A DNA stretch of 64,000 nt from Sternotherus odoratus (GCA_032164245.1 JAVMKO010000021.1:13956285-14020284); one strand, 5' to 3'; shown: positions 1-12,688, counted from the first letter of the stretch. The notes: generated by a model from the letters alone, not told the origin. A program made the numbers and translations.

Positions 1-442
1 TCCTCCACTGACTGCAATAGAATGACTGTCTAGGGTTTGTCTTTTCACTTCTTTTCAGCTTTCCTTTATCTGCTGTAATTTTTCAAATTTTTCTCCGGCT
101 AAGGAAAAGTTGAGTTTCAAAAGGAAAAATGTAATTGTAACTCTGCCACTCTGTAACTTTCCCAAATTCCTTCAATTTCAGAGAAGCTAGAATGGCAAAT
201 GTTTTCAAAGCTGAGGAAATTTTGAAATGCTAGCGTGGCAGAATTACAGCCTGTTTTAACAGAGAGGGAAAGATGCTAGAGGTCTGGCCCTGGCATCTCT
301 ACATTTCTGACAACCAGCAGGGTTTGGAAGAAAGGCTGGACTTTTTTGTAGCTCTTAATGGTGATCACCATACTACAAGGGTTTGGAGGGGAAATTATCA
401 GAATTTAGAAGCCACATTCGTGCCTTGAATGGGACAGCTTAC
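1..442. other. flanking non-coding sequence
   Basis: No gene seen. AT-leaning unique-looking sequence with several short A/T runs. If the candidate exon at 443-613 is real, this would be the following intron on the minus strand, beginning with GTAAGC at 442. Confidence 0.4.
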
Positions 443-613
443 CCAGCGTCTTTGTTCATCCTGCACATCATACTTTCTCTGCAATTTTGTGAAGCAGTCT
501 GATTCAAGGGATGCCATCAACTTGAAATTCCTACCTTTTTTTTCAGAAGACTGAAAAATCTGGGGCACAAAAGAAAGGTGAAGACAGCGAACCAGCTGCA
601 TAACATCAGCAAG
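443..613 (-). CDS. candidate internal exon of an unidentified gene
   Basis: I do not recognise the protein. On the minus strand a long pyrimidine tract ends in TTTTTTCCAG at 614-623, followed by 57 open codons (171 bp, phase 0 at both ends), then TGG and a GTAAGC donor at 442. The peptide begins LADVMQLVRCLHL and ends KYDVQDEQRRW. It looks soluble and possibly helical, with a basic KKGR stretch about half way. A good acceptor, a good donor and a length divisible by three all fit a real exon, but such a combination can arise by chance. I found no partner exon with confidence. It could equally be an untranslated exon or an intergenic coincidence. Confidence 0.3.
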
Positions 614-3600
614 CTGGAAAAAACAGGAAAAACATTTTGATTCCCCCATTAGAATAATGTTACTTGAGCCAACAACAGATGCAAAAATGGAGCCAGAAAT
701 GTGATTTTGTGTTTCAGGTGGATGGTATTCCTTTTAAACACATAAACGTATCTCTTTCTAGCCCATATATTTATATGGAAGAATTGCTATGTCTAAACCC
801 CCACCCCCACCACACACACTTCCTGCTCCAGTAAGAATAACCTGGCCTCAAAGATTAGAAAATGATAGCACTTCAGAGAGTGTACTGTTTCTCTCTGCTG
901 GTAGCCAGCAATCCACATCCTCTAGCTGCAGCCCCCAGTGAAGACTATTTTAATGCAAAATATGATTATGGTTTGAAAGTAGCTAAGCATGTCAGTGCAT
1001 AGTGCAAGCCCTGACTGTCTACAGTTCGGTATGTCTACCCTTCAGTTGAAGGTAGGAGCATAGTGTAGGGAGGCATATGTGTGCTGGCTTGCATCAGCCA
1101 TCACAGCTAAAAATAGCAGCATGGATGTGTGGCATCAGCTAGCACCATGAGTCCACGGGCAGTGTCCAGGGCAGGTTTTGTACAACCTGTGCAAAAGCCT
1201 GTGCCACTGTTTTCATTTTGAGCCACGCTAGCTAGGTTTAAGCCAACACATGTATACTTACCTTAGCTTGCAGTTTAGACCTACGCTAAAGAAGCTCAGT
1301 TATTTAACACCTGGATGGGTTTGGCAGCCTTCTCTAAATCCTTACTGCAGGTGGCACTCTGCAATTATTAAGCCCCAGGGCTTTGATTCAGCTTTGCTAC
1401 CTTTGCCTGATTCCCCTGACGTGTAAATATGAAAATGATCATGTTGACTTAGAATCTAATTGCTGTAAATACTGCCGTGTGGAAGACAAGTCAAAGCCAA
1501 AACCCATGGTCAGTATGTTTTTCATCTTCTTTCAGTACTTCTCCCTGTAAAAGCAAATTTGTCCAGCACAGATCAAACATTTCCCTTATTCCTCTGCCCT
1601 CTACATTGGCTCCCTATCAAATCCTGGACTTAATTCAACATCCTGGTCTGAGTCTTCAATGCCCTACTTGGAGAGTCCTGCAAATCTGTGGCTATCCGCA
1701 GACCACATTTGCAGATGGTGGTGCTAATGAGCAAGGAGAACTGATTCTGCCTGACAGTGGATGGGAGCAGATGTATCTGTGAAGGGTTCTACCTACTTTG
1801 GCTTGTACCTAATTACTTTATAATCATCAGTCTCTGTAACCCACCAGTGAGCTGCAATACTGCTATTGCTGATCAAATATTCAGGGGCCAGAACTCAAAA
1901 GTGCAAGACAGCTCTGCAAGCCATTTCCTGATCATGACCCTGAAGCCAGAACAAACGACAAGATATGGATGGTGTGCTGCTCTTGGACCTGGGTTGTCCT
2001 TTAACTAAGTACTTGCTTTGAGTCAAGCTGCTATGGAGAGGGGAGCCCGTTAGAAATGACAAAGATGAGGTGAACAAATCAGACTGTAAATGAAGAGTTT
2101 GTTCCTGCTTTGCTCTGTATCTGAAATGATGTATCTATACATGACTTCATGCAGCCCCATTGGATACACTCTTGTTAAGGCTGCAAGACACTACTTCCAG
2201 CTTCCACTGATTGCTGTCGCTTACCTTTGAGCTTTTGAACACTTGAGAACTGGGTTTGCTAGCTCCCAGGTCGTAGAAAGCATCAGTTTCTAGTGCTAGT
2301 AGCAGTTGAGATAGCAGATATTAAAATCAGGTGATGGGAAGAAACAAGATGCTAATTGGAATGAGTTGAATTTATGGTCTGTTGTCTCATAACTTCTCCT
2401 AGATAAAAATGCCTTAGATCCCTTGCCTGTCTTCCCTGCTCTTCAGTGTTGGAACACCACGTTCATTCCTAGCTCCAGTACCTCCTGAGACACTGGACTT
2501 TAAAACTGGCACTGACCCCTAGGAATAGCAATGCTGCTGTTTTCAGCTGAACGCAGCAAGTGCCAATCCTCGAAGCAGTCTCACGGAAATCTTGCTATAC
2601 ATTTCTGATGTTTCTGTGCAATGAAAGGCAGTTGCATCCACGCTGGTGCAGGAATTAACACCTGCAGAACGTAAGCTACTGTTTTATGGCTGCATATCTA
2701 GGGTCCCTCCAATTTATTTCTGTTTAGGTTGTTTTGTGACTTGTACTGGCCACGCGGCCCTAGCATGGGATGGTCTTGCTCTGTGGGGTTCGAGGGCATG
2801 TTAGCTGTAGGCTCCTTTGGGGCTGGGTACCTTCTGAGAATGACTCTGTTTTTGTTTTAGTGTAGCAAAGAATACTGATAATATTCAACTACATTTGCAA
2901 CTGCTGTCAGCCAGAGTTAATTAGACCAGACATGAATTAAAGCAACCTGGCAGCCAATAGCAAAAGCCATTCATTACCTGAGTCTATTTCCCCACTGCCT
3001 GTGCTGTTGGCTCTCTGGAAGATGAGTTAGTAGTACAGTAGTTCATTTTTCTGTTGTTCTATCACTCATGTAAATTACCAGCAACACTTCTGGCCCCTTT
3101 GCACATTACATGGCAGATGCATTTTGTTTAACAAAATAATTACAACTGCCCTTTTCTGCTTGGTGCAAGGATGACTGGAACATTACAAGGAAGGGGCTTA
3201 TGGTTTTTGTGCTTGTGTGCATTTATCTGCATGCCGGCTTGGCTAGTGCTAGCATTGCCCTTTCAAATTAAGTCGTGGGAAATAAAAAGCAATGCAGCAA
3301 AACGATTATAAAAAACATCTGTATGCATCACTGACAGGGGTTGTTGAGTGTTTGCCATGAGACTGGAATCAGCCGTGTGTTACATGCACACTTGCTGCCC
3401 CTGCTAGACCTGAGAGTTTTTCCTTTGGATAAGCATCAATGACTGTATGAACTGTGCTGTGTGAAGGATGGTGGAGGTGGAGGAAAGGCCTGGTTCCTCC
3501 CTCCCACACAGGGAGACCAGGAAGGTATTCTTAGAACAGCTGCTCTGCAAATATTCATCTTGAAAATCAAAACAAAAACACTTCAAGGGCTTTGTTCATG

Positions 3601-6600
3601 GGTTTGTGGTTTTAGGCTTTTCTTTTTGAAGTACAAGGCACAGGCAGCCCTCCACTTCTCATAGCTAGTTTCCTGGAATGGGGGGGTTCAGAGGTACCTC
3701 TGCCAAGCCTGGGAGCTGTGGTCTTTCCTGGGAAGAGCACGGCAATCCCTGAAACAAGCCATCATGAGAAATGAGGCATCATACCTGCAGCTGCGGTGAC
3801 TGGGGCCCAGTCTATCTTTTTAGGGTTCAAGTGGCTCTCCTGGACCATTGGAATTTCTCCTCTAATGGGTTGGGCAGAAATAGAGCCTGTGCTAGTCCCT
3901 AGTGTGTAGGTGACCCAACATGAAGCAAGGCCGCAGCAGTGAGTTGCCTTGTGCTTAGACATTAGGAGAGCAAGAACATCACAGAAAAATTCACCCCCAA
4001 TCGCTCACCTGAGGCAGCCAGTCCCAGCTCACCCAGAACTGCAATTCCAACTTGTGCCAGCTGGGTGCAGCAGCAAGCCATGCGTTGGGGTAGCTCTCTC
4101 TTCTTTGCTTGCCGTTGGCTTCGTTCTGTGTATCAAACTCCAAAGTTGAGCCCAAATTTCTGAAATATTATTAATCTTCAGGAATATAATGAGCAAAAAA
4201 GATACCCAGCAAGGTATCTTTCCCAAGATGCACTAACATTGAACTTCCCACAAAGGGATTCTGCTAGATAATGATCCTAATAGGTGATTCTTCTAGGCCA
4301 ATTGATAGATGTGTGCTATCAAGCATTGTCAAAAATAGCTCCATATACAAAGCAAGCGTTTATCATCCTGGACACCTTGCAGGTGGTCACCAATTCGGTG
4401 ACATTGTAAGAAATAAATAGATGATAATTCCCTGCCTGCTGATAGAAGGGATGATAGCGTAGAACAAATTAGAGATGGTTCTAGGCAGTCACTTTCTGTG
4501 GGAGTTTTGGATTTAAAGGTGCAGGAAGGCACATATGTTCCTTCTCTAGCTGACATGTCTGCTTCATACCCAGAATCATTTTTGTCATGTGCCCAGAGTC
4601 AGATGGAGGTGGAAGATGTGGGTGTATCTGCCAGCCACAGCTAACTTCTGCCACTAAAATGAAATGTTACTCAGCAGGGTGTGCAAAGCTTCACCATATA
4701 AATCTCCCTCTCTTTTCTGATAAGCTGGGACCAGCAGTGAAACAGTTAATGTTGGTATTAAATAGTCACCCCATTATTAATCCCCAGTTAACATCCCATC
4801 GAGAATGATTTCCACTATTCTCAGGCTCTTTCCCATCTTAAGCAAACATCACATCAGCTACACTTGGCTCCTGTTTTCAAGCTTTACTTTTCCACCATAA
4901 GGGCTAGAGACTTCTTAGATATAAAAAAATATATGAAACTGATTCTGGAGACTAAAATGGCATCGTCACAGATGGTATTAGGTCACTGACCTGACTCAGT
5001 TTGAGTCCATAAATACTCAGCAGCAGGACTTGGGAAATGGAATAAGAATTCTTCAGAGCAATGATGGTGATATGGCAACGGTGACCATATGTCCTTATCC
5101 ATCACCTTCAAGGCCATCCTGCCTGGCCATGCTCCAACTCCAGCTCAAACTGGCTTTCTTGGTTTCTCAAGGTTTCCATAGATTTCCCTCTATGACTTCA
5201 TATCTGCTTCCACTTCCAGAGCCAGGCCTCTCCAGAAATCAGTCCCTCGAAGGGTGGCGCATTGTGTCACTGGAAGGGAGCCGACCATCTGCTGCCCGAC
5301 CAAACCAGTGCTGCGGGCGGGCACAGTCCATGCCTGAGCAGTGATGCAGGGTGAAGTTGGATGGTGCCTTTCTGTCAACAGCATAGCACTGTAATTCCTT
5401 CAGGTGCCTAGATTTATTTTCAGTGGACAGAACATCCTCCAAACAATCTGTGCCTCTTTGTGGTCTTAACAACTCTTCGGCACTGGCCGTCCCAGCTACA
5501 ATCTTTTACCCTGTACTGCTCCATCTGGAGTAGCCAGGGGGAAATCCCTCATTCCAGTTAAAGTGAACAGTTACAAAATGGCAGAATATTGGTTCCAGGG
5601 CTCTGGGCTGCCTTAGACCCTGAGCTAACCATGAATTTTAACCCTTGTGGTGTGTTCAGAAGTTGAACCAAGTATGGACACAATGGAATGGGAAGTGTCA
5701 GTACGATGGGGCTGGAAGAAAGACGTGAACAAGCAATTCCTATATATTAGGAAAGGGATAGCCTGCTCTGGATTGTGGTTAATGGAGCACTGTACTAGAG
5801 CAATGCATCAGCACTGCGCAAATGAGGACCAGGAACCCAGGAATACTCATTAGAAATGTGGCCTTTTCATGTTAACTTTCTGCCCATACACATGTACAGC
5901 TACAGTGAATACCTGGAAAGAGACAATGTTCAAGTGATAAAACGTGTATTAAATACACAATGCAATGTGCGGTTTGTGATGCATCACTTAGTAACATGAT
6001 GATGTGCATTGTTTCTGTTGCCTGACTGGGTGACTTACAGGAAGCGTGGATATGGGCAAATGCACAGTTTGAAATTTGCACTGAATTAATGAGTTTTGTG
6101 GCATAAATTGCAGCGTGAAATACCAGTTTTATATTCTATTGTAATATTTGCAAGGAGCAGTTAGACTGTACTGCAGACCAAGTATTATCTCCTGATGGAA
6201 ATCATGAACAAATTCCAGAGTTCTTTGATGTGTCCATGGACAGTGAAAATAGGTAAAAGTTGTTGCATAAATTATCTATTGCTAATTATTTTCTCCACTC
6301 CACACTGTAGTAACAAACTGTCCCAGCCAGAGTGTGTACAGATATTACTCGCTTTCTTCATTCGTGTGGTATTCATGAGTCAGGCTGGATCACGGAGAAC
6401 GATCCGCACAACAGTGAACAGTTGAGGTCTCCGGGGGTAAAGGGCCTGATGTGACTGGACGCTGAGGGGCATTATTTGGAGTCAATTTGCAGCATCCACG
6501 TTGCCTAATGATCTTCTAGCTGGACTCAGCCTTGCCAGCTGACTCATCTTGTGTGTCTGCAGCTGGGCTTTGACTCCAGAACAGCTGGATGCTTCCCACA

Positions 6601-7060
6601 TTGGAAATTACGTCTGAATAATGAGCAGGGGTTTTAATTTTTAAATGAAAAACATTTGTCCCTATTAGAAGATGTGTCTGTTTGGGAACGTGGTATCCAT
6701 GTTCCCAGACCCTGCTAGGCTATTTGCTTCCTGGGCCCAGGCAAGCTGGATTCTGCATTAATTAGAGGCAGGGAATCCATCTGCTGTGAGGAGGGATGCT
6801 GAGGATCACCAGGATGATGGCAGGTGGTAGAAGAATGAATTTACCTGCCCTAGCTAGCAGCCTGGAGTGTCTGGCATGCCACGGGGCAGGTTTGGTCCGA
6901 TTTCATCTCTCCTCCCTTAGATAGTCGCTTCTCCAGCAACTCCAGAGAAGCTGAGATGGGGCTAGTGATGCTAGCCACTCTACATTTTGTTCTTCACCTT
7001 GTTCCCACTGGTGGAGAATATACTGGCAGCGACAGCTGCTGTTAGTGGGGTTGACTGATT
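614..7060. other. intergenic or intronic, no gene recognised
   Basis: About 6.4 kb of mostly unique-looking, moderately AT-rich sequence. Open frames here are short, start at arbitrary ATGs and resemble no family I know. A pyrimidine-rich segment near 1,585-1,690 weakly recalls the C-terminal coding region of a LINE reverse transcriptase but is too degraded to name. Confidence 0.5.
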
Positions 7061-7061
7061 A

Positions 7062-7235
7062 TTTGCATTGAAGTCGGGCCAGAGGTCTTGATTAGAGCCT
7101 TCTTGTGCTGGGTACTGAACGGCCATATATATATATAAGAGTAAAACGCTTGTCCCTGCCCCCGGGAGCTGACAGTCGAAACAAGAGATGAGACGTGACA
7201 GGTGGCTGCACAAAGAAATGGGGGAGCACAAGATA
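7062..7235 (+). repeat. dispersed amniote repeat, copy 1
   Basis: Contains the recurring block TTGTGCTGGGTACTGAAC, then TTGTCCCTGCCCC and GAGCTGACAGTC, spaced as in a common reptile interspersed repeat (a gene-like consensus of 'gcgctgtacaaacacag ... tccctgcccc ... gagcttacaatct' type, from memory). A second copy lies at 34,490-34,610. An (AT)n interruption at 7,125-7,137 splits this copy. Family name not known to me. Confidence 0.45.
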
Positions 7236-7849
7236 AAAATGGGGATTCCGCTCTGAAGAGCTCTTCCGGCCTGGCCCGCTCCCCGCGGTGTCACTACCTC
7301 AGAAAACCGCCCGCCCAAGGCCGCTGAGTAGCTCAGAAATGAGCTGTTTCGGTTTTGCTCCAGCCCAGCACTGGTAGTTACTGGTCTCCATCCTCTCCGG
7401 AAGGGAGAGGAGACTCCCCCCCCCTCCCCCAGGAAGCAGCATTCTACAGTCGGGAAATCCAGACGAGTGGGTCTAAGGAGGGCCCCTGGCCTAGGATGTG
7501 TTACCTGGAATCTTATCTGGCATCTGCAGCTTGTCAGGTGCCTGGAGATGAAAGGCCAGGCTCCGGGCCTCGTTTGAAGTTCCTCTGCTGTAAAATGTCA
7601 GTGATATGAGACTCTTCTACCCTGGCTCCTGTGTATAATCCCATTGCGAGAGAAGAGAAAGGGCTTCATTGCCCAGCCCAGCCAGGTCAGAGGCTCAAAG
7701 AGTCACCGTGCTGTGCTCACTCATCCTGACACACCCATGCTGAGCCTGTTTCGCACGAAGTCGTCAACGTGCAAGGCTCAGTACTGTGAGCTCACGAGTG
7801 CACTAGCCCGATCCCACAAAGGGCTCAGCCCCAGGCTTTAGTTTAAGCC
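7236..7849. other. intergenic, nothing recognised
   Basis: GC-rich unique-looking sequence with a C-run near 7,417-7,427. No exon or repeat identified. Confidence 0.4.
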
Positions 7850-7970
7850 CGTGGTTTTCAACCTCTTTTCATTTGGGGACCCCTAAACCATTTCACATGG
7901 AGGTGTGGACCCCTTTGGGAATCTTGGACTTAGTTTGTGGGGAGCCTGGAGCACAAGGTTAAAACCACTG
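7850..7970. mobile_element. hAT-like MITE
   Basis: The ends form an imperfect inverted repeat: GTGGTTTTCAACCTC on the left and AGGTTAAAACCACTG on the right, enclosing about 90 bp with two 'ggaccc' blocks. Ends of the CAGTGGTTTTCAACC type are typical of non-autonomous hAT elements. I see no clear 8 bp target duplication, so the family is inferred from the ends only. Confidence 0.55.
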
Positions 7971-9331
7971 CTGTCAGCACTCATTGGAGTCAGTGGGACG
8001 GCTGCCCTACTGAAGGGAAAGCCGGTGGAGCGGTGCCTTGCTCAGCCCTTCTAGTGCAGAGAGGGGAAGTGGCAGGACTGGGGAGAAGGGTTAGGGATAA
8101 AGCACAAAGCCGTCTCCCTGGGTGTCTCAAAGTCCCTGGTGCTGACTCTGAGTTTGGGGTGTAGTGGGGGGGGGGGGTATATCTAGATATGTGCATTAAC
8201 AGCTTGTGAGTGTTTTGCAATTAAGCTCCTGCAACTTTTAATATTTTGCCGTCTGACAACGATTTAACATTTAATTAACCTAACACCAGTTAACAATTGG
8301 GCCCTTAATTAAGCCGATGGTAATTAACAGACGTGACTGGTGCTGACTTTTCAGAGGGCTGGAGCCTCACTGAATTGAAGCTGCGCTATGTGGTGACCAG
8401 CAGTGTCAGGACAGATCCTGTACTAGGCAGGCAAGGTCCTCACTTCCGTCACCCGTCACTTCCAAACCAAAGGGACCTCAGGGCCTTTATACCTGACCCC
8501 GTATCACATGAGACAGGTGGCAGGGATCTCAGAAATACAAATCAGACAGTGATTCTTTGCCATGAATTCAGCTGCAGTTTGTTTTCCTCTGACTGATTGT
8601 ACTGCAGGATTTGAATGAATCCCAGACATGTTTAGTGAAAGCAGAGGCTTGTTGCTGTACAGTTGCTCCACTTTCTGTGTGTACACGAGGAGACACAAGG
8701 TGAGCTGTTGGGACATTTCTTTGAAGGACTAGGCAGAGGAGGGAGAAGTCATCCAGGAATGGCGAATTCTCCCGTCTCTTTTTATAAAAGGGGGAGAGAA
8801 CACATGTACCTACTCTTATGGCAGGTGTCCCCAGTGGCTCTGCTACACACAATCCTCAAGTTCTTGGTGTTAGCTTGTGAGCACATGTTCAGTCTTGGGA
8901 TGATGAGTTGCAGTGTTGCTAGTTTTGTTCTGCAAGGCTCCGCACCCAGGGAGCTGTGTGAGCAGTTGGAGAGTTCGCTCTGCTTTGGCCCCCTCTCCCA
9001 TATCCCTGGTGACTCTGCTCTCTGGGCTCCCGCCAGCCAACGATCTAAAGATTTCACATCCTCTCCAGCAAAGCGATGAACGCTTTCTCAGCAGTCCTTG
9101 TCTAGAACTCAGCGAGCAGCTCGGAGGTTAGTTATTGGCCTTTCACTCGCAGGGTCCATGGAGGAGCTGGCTGTACAAATAGTCAAGCCCTCTGAAAAGG
9201 GAATAATTTGTAACTCAAACTTCCCATCTCCTCTCCCAGGATAGCAGGGCCTCTGTGCTCACTCAGTGCAGTGAACCAAGAGGTGCCCTGAAAGCGGCTC
9301 TGTTGACAGTGGGCTTTTCATTCTGTGCCCA
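7971..9331. other. intergenic, no gene recognised
   Basis: About 1.4 kb. Holds a G-run at 8,166-8,177 and an AT-rich segment with repeated TTAATTAA-like words at 8,265-8,330. The 138-codon plus-strand frame at 8,663-9,079 resembles nothing I know and overlaps an antisense frame, so I do not call it a gene. Confidence 0.45.
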
Positions 9332-9967
9332 TGTCACGGAGCGCCCGGGCGATGCTCTGGAACCGCTCCCTAGGAAGCCAGTCAGGAGTTCTGGGGAAGT
9401 GTCCCATCTCCGTACACAGCCTGTTTCCAAGGCTAGGAGCTTCACGGGTACCCACTTCAACCTTCCTGGGTCTGACCTCGGAGCATTCAGCACCTTCTTC
9501 CCCTCCGTGCGCTTCCGCAAGCGAACCCGCCCGGGCGGGGTCCTGGGGGAGCCCGTGGATTCTGCACCCCACTCCACAGTCAGACGTGACTCTCAGCCAG
9601 CCAGTAAAACAGAGGTTTATTCAATGACCTCTGTCTGGTCTAACCCAGACCATACAGTGAGTGTGAACCCTCAGCTGGATCCATTTGGGGGGCTAGAGAG
9701 CCAGATAGCTCCTCTGCCTTCCCTGCCTGACTCCAGCCAGCTTCAGACTGAAAACTCCTCTCCCCAGCCCCTCCTCCCCCCTGGCTCAGCCAGGTCAGGT
9801 CACCTGACCTCCCTCCAGCAGGTTCAGCTGGCCTCTTTGTTATTTCCAGCCAACCCTTTAAGGTAGGGGGAAGGGCAGGCCCCAAGACAGCTTATGCTCT
9901 CTCTGCTTTGCAACAAGAAATGCATAGGGGAAACTGAGGCACACACCCAGTATTCCTACTCTGTCGT
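9332..9967 (-). mobile_element. older LTR of the ERV-L-like family, interrupted at its end
   Basis: Related along its length to the young LTRs beside it: same TGTCACGGAGCG edge (9,332), same CCTCGGAGCATTCAGCACC block, and the same GCATAGGGGAAACTGAGGCA block near the other edge, with clear divergence elsewhere. Read on the minus strand it would start TGTGAC.... Its last bases are split off: after CTACTCTGTC (9,965) the young element intervenes, and GTCACA at 13,463-13,468 restores the expected terminal motif. It is probably a solo LTR, since no internal region follows on the left. Confidence 0.8.
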
Positions 9968-10739
9968 TGTCACGGAGCGCCCGGGCGATAGTCTGGAACC
10001 GCTCCCTAGGAAGCCAGACCGGACTCCGGGTGGAGGGCCCCTTCTCCGTACACAGCCTGTTTCCCAGGCCAGGAGCTTCAGGGGTCCCCACTTCCACCTT
10101 CATGGGTCTGTCCTCGGAGCATTCAGCACCTTCTGCCCCTCCGTGTGCTTCCCCCAGCAAGCCCGCCTGGGCGGGGTCCTGGGGGAGCCCATGGGTTCTG
10201 CACCCCAAATCCACAGTCAAACGTGACTCTCAGCCAGCCAGCAAAATAGATGGTTTATTTGAGATGTCAGGAACATCCAACTCACAGCTTCTCAGTCCAA
10301 ACAGGGTCCATCCAGTTAGGCCTTTCTGGGGGATGCCAGGAGGTGAGACCCAGATCCTGGGCTCCTGCTTCCTCCCCAGGTTTATTCGATGACTTTCATC
10401 TGGTCCAACACAGACCATGCAGCGAAAGAGCGTGAGCCCTCCGCTGGATCCATCTCGGGCCAGAGAGCCAGTTTTTCTCTGCCCTTCCCAGCTCGATCCA
10501 GACCCAGACTGTTTTTAAACCCCCTCTCCACTTCCTGCTCCTTTGTTCCTTTCGCGGGCTTCAGGTGTTACGTGACCTCCCTCCCCCACCTGGGGTCAGG
10601 TTACAGCTTCCAGGGATGCACAGAGGGGAGGGCGTTGCCTCCTTGCTTCCAGCATTAGCCCCTATCCCTTCACATAGACACTTAAGAAATGCATAGGGGA
10701 AACTGAGGCACACACACACAGTACTCCCACTTCGTCACA
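9968..10739 (-). repeat. 3' LTR of non-autonomous ERV-L-like element
   Basis: Direct repeat of 12,691-13,462; every reading frame translates identically in the two copies and I found no base difference by eye over 772 bp. Because the element reads on the minus strand, this left copy is the 3' LTR. Minus-strand edges are TGTGACG...CCGTGACA. It has two TTTATT-type boxes on the plus strand (AATAAA on the minus strand), one near 10,380 that could be the LTR polyadenylation signal. Identity between the LTRs implies recent insertion. Confidence 0.9.
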
Positions 10740-10753
10740 CATCTCCCCTTTTC
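10740..10753 (-). promoter_or_regulatory. polypurine tract of the LTR element
   Basis: On the minus strand AAAAGGGGAGATG abuts the TGTGACG edge of the 3' LTR. This is where a plus-strand-primer tract is expected and it independently fixes the element's orientation as minus. Confidence 0.8.
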
Positions 10754-12670
10754 GAGAACGAACTGAGCAGTGGTCACTTTAGCCAGTGACCTGGGGAAGT
10801 TCGACCTCACCAGTGCTCCATGGGTGCCCCATTATCTTTACCACTCCTTGGTAGGAGTTACACCAGGCCCCGGGATTAGCGCCTCCCTCGGGGCACAGAG
10901 AGCCCTCTGTCACCCTTGTTCCCAGACCACCTTGTCCGGCTCACTCTTCTTCCCAGCTCTAAAATTGGGGCAGCTAGGTAGCTAACCTGGGGTACAACCC
11001 GCCGGTGGTACCCCACTATCTCGAGAGAGGCCTGGAGACCGGCCAATCTCTGATTCCCTCCACCTCTTGCTGAACAATTACTTTTCTCGCCCAGCAGTTT
11101 CTCTGTCTTGTCTGTCCCAGTGGAGTCAGGCTGTGAGCTCTCTCCGGTTTGCAAGGGGGGAAGGGAACATCTCTGTCCCACTCCGCCCCAGGGCTCTGCT
11201 AACACTTTAAGCCCCCACCTTCTCCTTCCTTGAGTTGTGATTACAATGACCATCTTCCTCTCCGCCGATTGGTTCCCCAGATTCAAATTCAAACCCTCGG
11301 CTGTTACAGGAGCAGGGTTTGCATCCTGCCCCCAGGAAGACACTTTTCTCCTCCCAACAGGATTTCACAGGCAATATCCTGCAGATCCCCAGCAGCCTGC
11401 CAGCCTGACCCCTCCTGTGTCTGCACAGGGGTCTGGGCTCTAGGCAGGACGAATATCTTCCTCCCTGTGACCCTCACCCAGGTCACACCGCCCCCCAGCA
11501 TCCAGTGACACTGCACCATCGGGGCCCAACATCACTTCTCCCCGTCCCAGGGTCTTGCCACCCCAGGACTGTCTCCCCCTTCACCACTTCTCTCCGCTCC
11601 CTCTGGGTGTCCACACGACTTGAACCCAGGGGACTCCACACAGACATACAGGTCAGGGACAGGGGTGGGAGTCTGTCCACCACCCCACCCATCTGGTGAA
11701 TGGCGTCCTCAGCCTTGGGACCCAGCGGGGAGCTAGACACCAGGGCTTGTCCGCAGGGTTCCCCTGGTTCGAATTGCCAGCCTGCTCAACAGCAGTGAGG
11801 TGGACGTTCCCTTCCCCCCATCCCTTACCGAGGGACCCCAATTTAGTGATGAGGCTCCCTGCGGAACTGGCATCCAGGGGTCTATCCCGACTCACCCTTC
11901 GGAAGTCCCTTGGGTCCCTTGGCATCACCATTCCCAGTTCACACTGCTGCTCCGCTGCAGCACTTCCAGGCCCTTGCCGCCTCTCTCACAGTCCAATTTC
12001 TCTCTTGGACTCTGCTCCACTCTCCTCCGGCTCCGGTCCCCGGTTGGGGAACCCAATCGTGAAGACCCCCGTCTGGTCCGGGACAGGAGTCTTGGGGATG
12101 TGCCATGACCACTTCAGATGCTCCCAGATTTTCCTGCAACCCCATCCTGGATCAGGAATCTTGCAACTGTCTCCAAGCAGCCAAATCCTCCAGCTTCTCC
12201 TAGCTGCACGATTAACCTGTGCTTCACAAAGCACAGGGTCACGAAGTCTCATCACTTCGCTCTGGACTCACGGGCCTGTGTGCTCTTTGCCCCACAGTGT
12301 CCAGGGGGAACTTCCTTGTGTGCCAGCTCTCTCCAGGTCACCGCCTCTTTGCCAGGGTTGAGCGTCTGCTCCTGCGCCCCTGGGACCGCTCACTGCAAAC
12401 CCCAGGGGTACCCTGATACTGCAAAAATCCTTCTCCCTTCTAGGGCCAAGCCACATGCTTCTCCGCCCCTGACTGCTCCTTGCAGTTTTCAGGGGGGCCC
12501 TGGATCAGCAACAGTCCTTCTCTCTGGTCACACACGCTCAGGGGTTAAGCTGCAGCTTTTCCACCCCCTGTAACTGGCATTCTCTGGGCCTTCAACATGC
12601 CTGCTCCCCAGCGATCCCACAGTCACTTACTGCAGGGTGCGCCGTCCACGGGGTCCACGGGATGCCGCAC
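10754..12670 (-). mobile_element. internal region of LTR element, no gag or pol
   Basis: About 1.9 kb between primer-binding site and polypurine tract. No protease, reverse transcriptase, integrase or capsid motif is visible in any frame. The longest minus frame is 155 codons (10,876-11,343), and the longest frame overall (221 codons, 11,696-12,361) is on the antisense strand, so neither is a convincing gene. Such an element would need proteins from a related autonomous retrovirus-like element, in the manner of LARD or TRIM elements. Its GC-rich, open-frame-rich composition explains the many spurious frames. Confidence 0.75.
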
Positions 12671-12688
12671 ATCCCACCGCTGCCACCA
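12671..12688 (-). promoter_or_regulatory. primer-binding site for tRNA-Leu
   Basis: On the minus strand TGGTGGCAGCGGTGGGAT starts two bases (AC) after the 5' LTR. Its complement, ATCCCACCGCTGCCACCA, is the 3' end of eukaryotic tRNA-Leu (AAG type) including the CCA tail, matching over 18 bases. Leucine-tRNA priming defines the ERV-L group, so I call the element ERV-L-like. Confidence 0.85.

Noticed and set aside
1543..1690. Possible LINE reverse transcriptase C-terminal remnant
   Set aside because: Only a weak resemblance (TACATTGGCTCCCTATCAAATC); frame broken and too short to name. The same applies to 33,140-33,220.
9255..9866. 203-codon plus-strand open frame
   Set aside because: It lies within the older LTR, antisense to the element; related frames recur in every LTR copy and encode no known domain.
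11696..12361. 221-codon plus-strand open frame in the LTR element
   Set aside because: Antisense to the element as fixed by primer site and polypurine tract; low-complexity Ser/Pro-rich translation of GC-rich DNA.
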